A stretch of DNA of 25,000 nucleotides from Mesostigma viride (lineage: Eukaryota; Streptophyta; Mesostigmatophyceae; Mesostigmatales; Mesostigmataceae): positions 1 through 25,000 of the forward strand of contig RPFO01002249.1 in NCBI GenBank assembly GCA_009746045.1, given 5' to 3'. The translations under genes and the position numbers were made by a program. The notes beneath the pieces are model-generated. The model saw only the letters and a program-made list of their open reading frames with translations, ran no database searches and was not told the origin of the DNA. Positions 8,606 to 25,000 of this stretch are shown here, in pieces. Every line of letters begins with the position of its first letter. Within the stretch, counting starts at the first letter, position 1.

Positions 8606-9323
8606 ATGGAGAATCTCATTGCTTCAAATGATGATGTTATCATCAGGCGTCTTATCCACACATGTCGATACATTGATGATGTCATTGCTTCGACAACCCT
8701 GATTTCGCAACCCATTTGTATATATCACAGCTGGTCTGCATGGCATCTACCCGCAAGCGTCCCTCACATTAAAGCTCACGTCGGAGGATACCAGTTGCAA
8801 TTACCTCGATCTTAACATTATCCATAACAAGAAGGGCTGGCGTACGGCTGTCTATGATAAGCGCAAGGATCCTAAATATCCTTTTATTCGCTACCCCGAT
8901 ATTCACAGTCTCCTTTCCCAAACAGCAAAATATATTGTTGTCCTTAGTCAGTTGCATCGTTTTTCCCGTCTTTGTTCTTATCGTGTGGATTTCATCACGA
9001 CTCTTGTTGAACTCTTGCATCGTTTGTTGGTCAAAGACTATTCGACCGAGACATTATGCTCCGTCAATTAGTCCGGTGTTTTTTTGCAACGTCACCCACA
9101 TCTGTTCGGTGCTGCCCCTTGGCACAAGGTCTACAAACAGGTCGTGGACCGGCTGGATCGCGCATATGGTATCTCCGCGCTTCTGAACCCTATGATGCCA
9201 GATCTCCTTTGCGGCCGTTCCGAGATTGGCACTGGATTCGTTGTCCACACCATCGCGTCGCTGCAGCAACATGATGTTTCCTGGCATTATTACGCGGGCT
9301 TTTGGTTCCCGCCGCACATTTGA
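8606..9323 (+). pseudogene. degenerate reverse transcriptase with YIDD box
   Basis: Three frames join into one RT-like reading. 8606 onward gives CRYIDDVIAS, the catalytic C-motif box. After a frameshift near 8735 comes IYPQASLTLKL, CNYLDLNII, TAVYDKRKDPKYPFIRYPD and QLHRFSRLC. After a second shift near 9055 come MLRQLVRCFF and a tail to 9323. The order YIDD, IYP, YLDL, YDKR, YP and QxxRFxRxC is one I associate with uncharacterised eukaryotic RT ORFs near the Penelope-like or related groups; the exact class is not settled. The 5' half of the RT and any nuclease are absent. It is a dead fragment, distinct from the LINE remnant on the other strand. Confidence 0.6.
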
Positions 9324-9626
9324 CAGTGCTGTCCTCCGGCTTTTTGCCTTTGCACCATGTGCAGTTCTTGGACGTTTGGAATCATGGCATGGCTAGCGTA
9401 GTGACTGACTAGCTAGACCTTCTCAGTGGTTTTCCATTTGCGGGTATTTCTCCTAAATTATTTCCTCTTAAATTGTGGGAGAGCGATCACAGCAATGGTG
9501 CTCACCACTAGACACTCCTGGCCAGTTAGCCGGGCTCGAAACACACGTCCTGATCAAGCAAGCTGTTTTCGGCCCCACCGTCTAGGTCATCTAGTTGCTC
9601 TACACGTAAGCTAGCCAGCAATAATT
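9324..9626. other. intergenic, no gene seen
   Basis: Continuation of retroelement-like DNA. No coding frame or repeat was recognised. Confidence 0.4.
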
Positions 9627-9662
9627 TCAATGCACAAGGCTACACATTTCCATCTCCATTCA
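9627..9662 (-). repeat. dispersed ~130-bp repeat, tail fragment
   Basis: CAAGGCTACACATTTCCATC and the following TCCATTCATAT match the tail end (minus strand) of the 130-bp repeat, about 210 bp from a nearly complete copy in the same orientation. Confidence 0.65.
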
Positions 9663-9835
9663 TATGCGTGTGACCGCGTATGGCATTCATAGCCGGATTC
9701 GGGCCGTGGTGCCCATAACCCTGTAACTAGGACCTAGATACCTTACATAATCCATTCCATCCCATGTTCCCCTCCCGGCCACTGAAGACTTATGCTCACG
9801 TGACGCAGTCACGTGTCGTAATTAATTAATTATTT
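9663..9835 (+). repeat. direct repeat shared with 10498-10645, copy 1
   Basis: Blocks GTGTGAC, CATAGCCGGATTCGGGCC, CTGTAACTAGGACCTAGATA, CATTCCA and GACTTATGCTCACGTGACGC, ending in CAGTCACGTGTC and TAATTAATTAATT. The same blocks in the same order occur at 10498-10645. A minus-strand TGTAA (9743-9747) lies inside and is the first such motif downstream of the transporter stop, 470 nt away. Confidence 0.65.
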
Positions 9836-9837
9836 TT

Positions 9838-9962
9838 GTAATCTCCATTCATATCCATCATCCTGAACGACTCGAAAACGCGGACAAGATAACGGCAGGC
9901 TCGAGCTACCATGGTCTGGATTCTCCCGATTTCTGGCCTGCGCTGGTTGTCTCCTTGATAAC
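9838..9962 (-). repeat. dispersed ~130-bp repeat, near-complete copy
   Basis: On the minus strand: ATCAAGGAGACAACCAGCGC, AGGCCAGAAATCGGGAGAAT, CCATGGTAGCTCGAGCCTGC, CGTTATCTTGTCCGCGTTTT, CGAGTCGTTCAGGATGATGG. It is the least diverged copy and abuts the third 39-bp repeat cluster. Confidence 0.8.
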
Positions 9963-10212
9963 TGGCCTATTGCTCTAGATCCATGAGTTTGTAGTGATCA
10001 CTGGCCTATTAATTGCTCTAGATCCACGTATTTGTAGTGATCACTGGCCTTTTGCTCTAGAACCACGTGTTTGTAGTGATCACCGGCCTATTGCTCTAGA
10101 TCCACGTGTTTGGAGTGATCACCGGCCTATTGCTCTAGAACCACTTGTTGGTAGTGATCACCGGCCTATTGCTCTAGATCCACGAGTTTACGTAGTGATC
10201 ACCGGCATATTA
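9958..10212 (+). repeat. 39-bp repeat, cluster 3
   Basis: Six consecutive units containing TTGCTCTAGATCCACG or TTGCTCTAGAACCAC, then TTTGTAGTGATCACCGG, with small indels. Each unit carries the palindrome GTGATCAC and a TCTAGA. It ends 5 bp from the transporter stop codon, so it would form the transporter 3' UTR. Confidence 0.9.
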
Positions 10213-10216
10213 TTAA

Positions 10217-21832
<11,616 letters not shown>

Positions 21833-22257
21833 CTGATGAAGGGGCACACGCGCGCACACACGCGAGTGCCATCACAGGTATTAAACATGCATGTCAGGGC
21901 AACTAGAATGGTTCCGAACAAGGAACTAAGGAGTGGCAGTGGCCTACTTTCCAGTAGGGCATGGAGTCACACAACACATGCCGTCATGTCCGATGCCCAA
22001 CATTTTCCTAGTCCAACCCGCTTTTTAAGCCGTAGACAGAGGTGCATGGTAGGGCGAGCGCGCCATAAGCAACACCATGCGCCGCGATGGCCTGCGCATA
22101 GATATATATGCAGGCACAGACACATGCACACACAGGTGACAACATATAAAACGCAACAAATGCCGTCCTCCATGACAACTGCATTCTCTCCTAGTGACCA
22201 ACCCCATACCCCGTGACCCGTGACAGACATAAACAACAAACGCATTCTCCAAACTAG
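21833..22257. other. upstream of exon A, no further exon recognised
   Basis: The gene needs at least one more 5' exon for TM1-2 and the start. Nothing here on the minus strand has the hydrophobic pattern together with a phase-0 donor. A short CA-rich stretch lies near 21845-21862. Confidence 0.45.
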
Positions 22258-22304
22258 TGAGTAGCGATCAACTGTGATGGCAAGTAGCGATCAACTGTGA
22301 TGGC
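22258..22304 (+). repeat. 23-bp tandem duplication
   Basis: AGTAGCGATCAACTGTGATG followed by GCA occurs twice, exactly 23 bp apart. Confidence 0.9.
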
Positions 22305-22365
22305 ACACAAGCACCCAAGTGCCAGCCACCGATTCATAAACAAAAACAACTGACTGACCTTATTA

Positions 22366-22498
22366 GGGAACACAAACAAGTGCCTTTAGGGACGCACACA
22401 ACTGTATTTCGGGACGCACACAACTGCCTCTCGGGACGCACACAACTGCCTCTCGGGACGCACACCACCGCCTGTAGGGACAAAACCACTGCGCACTG
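22366..22498 (+). repeat. 22-bp minisatellite
   Basis: GGGACGCACACAACTGCCTC plus TC, with starts at 22389, 22411, 22433, 22455 and 22477 and a diverged unit at 22366. Confidence 0.92.
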
Positions 22499-22512
22499 GC
22501 ATCTATCACTGA

Positions 22513-22715
22513 TGTGATCCATCACGCACGGCAGTACTCCACACACAGGCACGGAGGCACCCAGCACCCGAGTCATCCATCACGCACGGCAGTACTCCAC
22601 ACACAGGCACGGAGGCCCCCAGCACCCGAGTCATCCATCACGCACGACAGTACTCCACACACAGGCACGCAGGCACCCAGCACCCGAGTCATCCATCTCG
22701 CACGGCAGTACTCCA
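22513..22715 (+). repeat. 58-bp minisatellite
   Basis: AGTACTCC recurs at 22533, 22591, 22649 and 22707, exactly 58 bp apart, with adjoining CATCCATCACGCACGGC and AGGCACCCAGCACCCGAGT. About 3.4 copies, nearly identical. Confidence 0.95.
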
Positions 22716-22821
22716 CGGCCATAACGCAAGGTTGCCACCAACGCTATCGATCAAGCAGTGCACGGCCATGCCGGGTGGAATTGGTAGGTGGCTCTCGGAG
22801 TGGTCAGTAGTTGCGTCTCGG

Positions 22822-24735
22822 TTAAGGGGACTCGGCGCGGCGAATATTTTCCGCGCCAAAAAAATTCCGCGGTACCCTCCGTACCGTGAAAAGTGGGTGC
22901 ACGGTGCGCGCACCCCTTGCGGAAGTGGCCATGGTGACTGCTTTTAGACGAAACGTGACAAATCTGGCTCGCGGAAAGCAGAAAAAATGCTCGATTCTTG
23001 GAGAAAATTAGTTACTGATTCTAATTTATGGTGGGATAGTTGCGATCTATAATGCCGCGGGCTCTTTTTCTTTACCATCGGCAGGGGGGGTCCGGCCTGA
23101 ATTTCTGTCGGGATGAATAAAGTATAATGGATGCCTGCAGGTGTGATTGTCGATTGTTGCCAGTTTTGATGGTCCTAATGGAAGCTAGTTTAATGATGTT
23201 TCTAAAGCCGTAAAAATTCCCGCTGCTATCTTTACCTTTCCCGTCATTTTGCGGTAAGATAACATTAGGCCTGCGCGATGCGCGCCCGACCTCTCCATGA
23301 AAGGGTGGCCTTTCTTGTGCGCCTGGGCACGAATAAATGCCCGTTATGGTACGTTCTTGTATTAAACGTCCTAAGATAGCGCTTTCCTGCTTTCTTAGCT
23401 CGTTGAGCGTAAGCTTTTTGCCTTCTTTCCGGCCAGATGCAGCCATGAACTTGCGGGTCCTGGCGCTGCATCGCTAGATTCCTGGATGTTTTTTAGCAAG
23501 TTCGTCTGTGACGTGGCTGGCTTGCTGCAGCGCGTGGCCCACAACCTGTCGGGAAGGTGTAATGCTTTTATTTCCATGCTTCTCTGAAATTTCTTTTGCT
23601 TTATAGACAGTTGTGTTCGAGGAAATTCACGCGGTCTTCCTAAGCAGCGGCATCATTTTCCCCAGACACTGACGAGCTGGCACCTGTCTCCTAAAGAAAG
23701 TGGCTCGTGCTTGTTAGAAAGGAGGCAGTGTGCATTTTGCGGGACACAATGCTTTGGTGGCACATGCGTCAGGTAGGTTGTTCCAATGGTCTCTTCACCT
23801 TTCCCACTGAGTAAATGATAGCCTTTGTCATGCTAACCAGAGCAGCTAGCCACAGGTTGGCTGGATAAAAAGTCAGCTTATTTTCTCTTTATATACTGCG
23901 TGTGTGGTCCTCCACATGTCCGGCTTGTTGGGCATTTTGGAACAGGGTTTTTAATGTGTTGTTGGGTGGAACAACTTGGTTGTTGGCACAAAATCACACA
24001 TTATTAGCCTGAGATAGGCATGACATATGCTGCTCAGGCGTGTCGTCCTACCAGCCTTGTTGTTAAGGGTAGACTCACAAGGCTGGCTGTGCCGATGGAG
24101 GGGTGGGGCGTATGACGCTCCGGACATCCTCCTCACACTCCGTGATCAAAGTGGGCATGTTTTTGGGTGTCTAGGGTAGCAAAACAGATGTCATTTTGGC
24201 TCAGCACTAGCTCAATTCTCTTTTAGCGTCTACCCAGGTGGCATCACAGGAAAATCAATAACTTGAGCTACGCTTGTCAGAATGAGCTCAAACTTTGGGT
24301 TGTGTTTCCCCCCACTCAGTGGAATATCGCATGTATGGATGACCCAATCTGATGTGTTAATGATTTGATTTATTTTTTTTGGCTGAAAAAAGTACCCATT
24401 TTGCGGGAAAATTAATAACTCAAACAAATGTGACCATTTTGGCCATGTAAATAGCCCAGCTTTTAAAAAAGTGGGGGAACTTTGCAGGTATGTATGGGCA
24501 GGTCATTTAGACAAGTGGTTTGTCTTGGGCAAAATATCTCATAAATAGCGTCTTTTTCTATTTTTAGCTCGCCACCGGTGCGTGGTTGGGGGTAGTACCC
24601 CCAACAAGTGGTGGTATGAATGTCCAAACATCATATTTATGGTACCCAATCATCACTAGATGGTTCCCATGTGCATTGGAACTGATACTCACTAAAGTCT
24701 GTTTTTCAGGCTTTTGGACGTGCGAGTCCCCTTAA
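22822..24735. mobile_element. possible TTAA-flanked DNA element, 1.9 kb
   Basis: TTAA at 22822-22825 is followed by GGGGACTCG, and the inverted CGAGTCCCC at 24723-24731 is followed by TTAA. A TTAA target duplication with short inverted ends is the pattern of piggyBac elements, but canonical piggyBac ends begin CCY, and a 13-bp inverted match can occur by chance in a window this size. A GGCGCGG/CCGCGCC palindrome sits just inside the left end. The interior has no recognisable transposase; minus-strand frames at 23072-23577 are short and out of frame with one another. It would be non-autonomous. Confidence 0.3.
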
Positions 24736-25000
24736 ACGGGAGGGAAAGAAATGGGAGGAAAAGAGCCTGGTTGGCAAGACAGCATTTCCCTAATCCAACC
24801 CCCAAGGGGTTGCCTCGCGAAGCCGTAGGAGATAGGCTCCGGATGACCCATGCACACACATTATGCAAGCGGTGTCAATGGCAATCGCGGCCGCTGCTTG
24901 TCTCGCCTGCCAGTGGCTATATATAGCGCTGCCTGTCATTAGTGCTGCAGGCCACAGGTGTGGCAGCCAACCTACCTAGCTGCTTGCCACGGCTGCCACA
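24736..25000. other. right edge, no gene recognised
   Basis: GC-moderate sequence with TATATATA at 24918-24925, readable as a TATA box on either strand, and no exon assigned. It could belong to the upstream part of the transporter gene or to the next gene. Confidence 0.35.

Noticed and set aside
22513-22715. CRISPR-like array (58-bp units)
   Set aside because: The units are uniform throughout, without unique spacers; it is an ordinary minisatellite in eukaryotic DNA.
23072-23577. Minus-strand frames as a transposase of the TTAA-flanked element
   Set aside because: Short, in different frames, interrupted by stops, and with no DDE/D pattern or zinc finger that I can see.

Overview
The window is nuclear DNA of a eukaryote, most likely a green alga (chlorophyte). 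The reasons are spliced genes with GT-AG introns, a TGTAA motif 100 nt past the stop of the first gene (the poly(A) signal typical of chlorophytes), a secreted exostosin-type glycosyltransferase with EGF modules, and dense simple-sequence and minisatellite DNA around GC-richer exons. The species cannot be read from the sequence. All assignments come from reading the sequence and recalling family patterns; no search was run.

Layout. 1-3056 has no convincing gene: a CCCT microsatellite, a tRNA-like SINE fragment, two copies of a dispersed repeat of about 130 bp, and a cluster of GTTCAC motifs. 3057-7052 (+) is a two-exon gene for a secretory-pathway GT47 (exostosin-like) glycosyltransferase with EGF-like modules (959 aa predicted). 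7053-10216 lies between two convergent genes and is a graveyard of retroelement debris: a frameshifted LINE reverse-transcriptase C-terminus, a second degenerate reverse transcriptase with a YIDD box, three clusters of a 39-bp repeat, and more dispersed repeats. 10217-21832 (-) is the main find that no single ORF shows: ten exons of 24-491 nt which, at every junction, join in phase with GT-AG introns to encode the C-terminal 483 residues of an EamA-domain drug/metabolite transporter (DMT superfamily). Its 5' exons lie outside the window or were not recognised. 21833-25000 holds minisatellites and a possible 1.9-kb TTAA-flanked element.

Most unusual pattern. At five exon ends of the transporter gene, and also at the GT47 exon-1 donor, a decayed tandem copy of the exon end plus its 5' splice site lies in or beside the downstream intron. 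One decayed copy of exon A lies alone inside the next intron. The introns also carry expanded minisatellites (7, 36, 77 and 92 bp units) and a (GA)n tract of about 740 bp. This suggests that introns in this genome grow by local tandem duplication across 5' splice sites followed by decay.

The two genes are not obviously linked in function: one should glycosylate secreted or wall glycoproteins in the Golgi, the other should move a small metabolite across a membrane.
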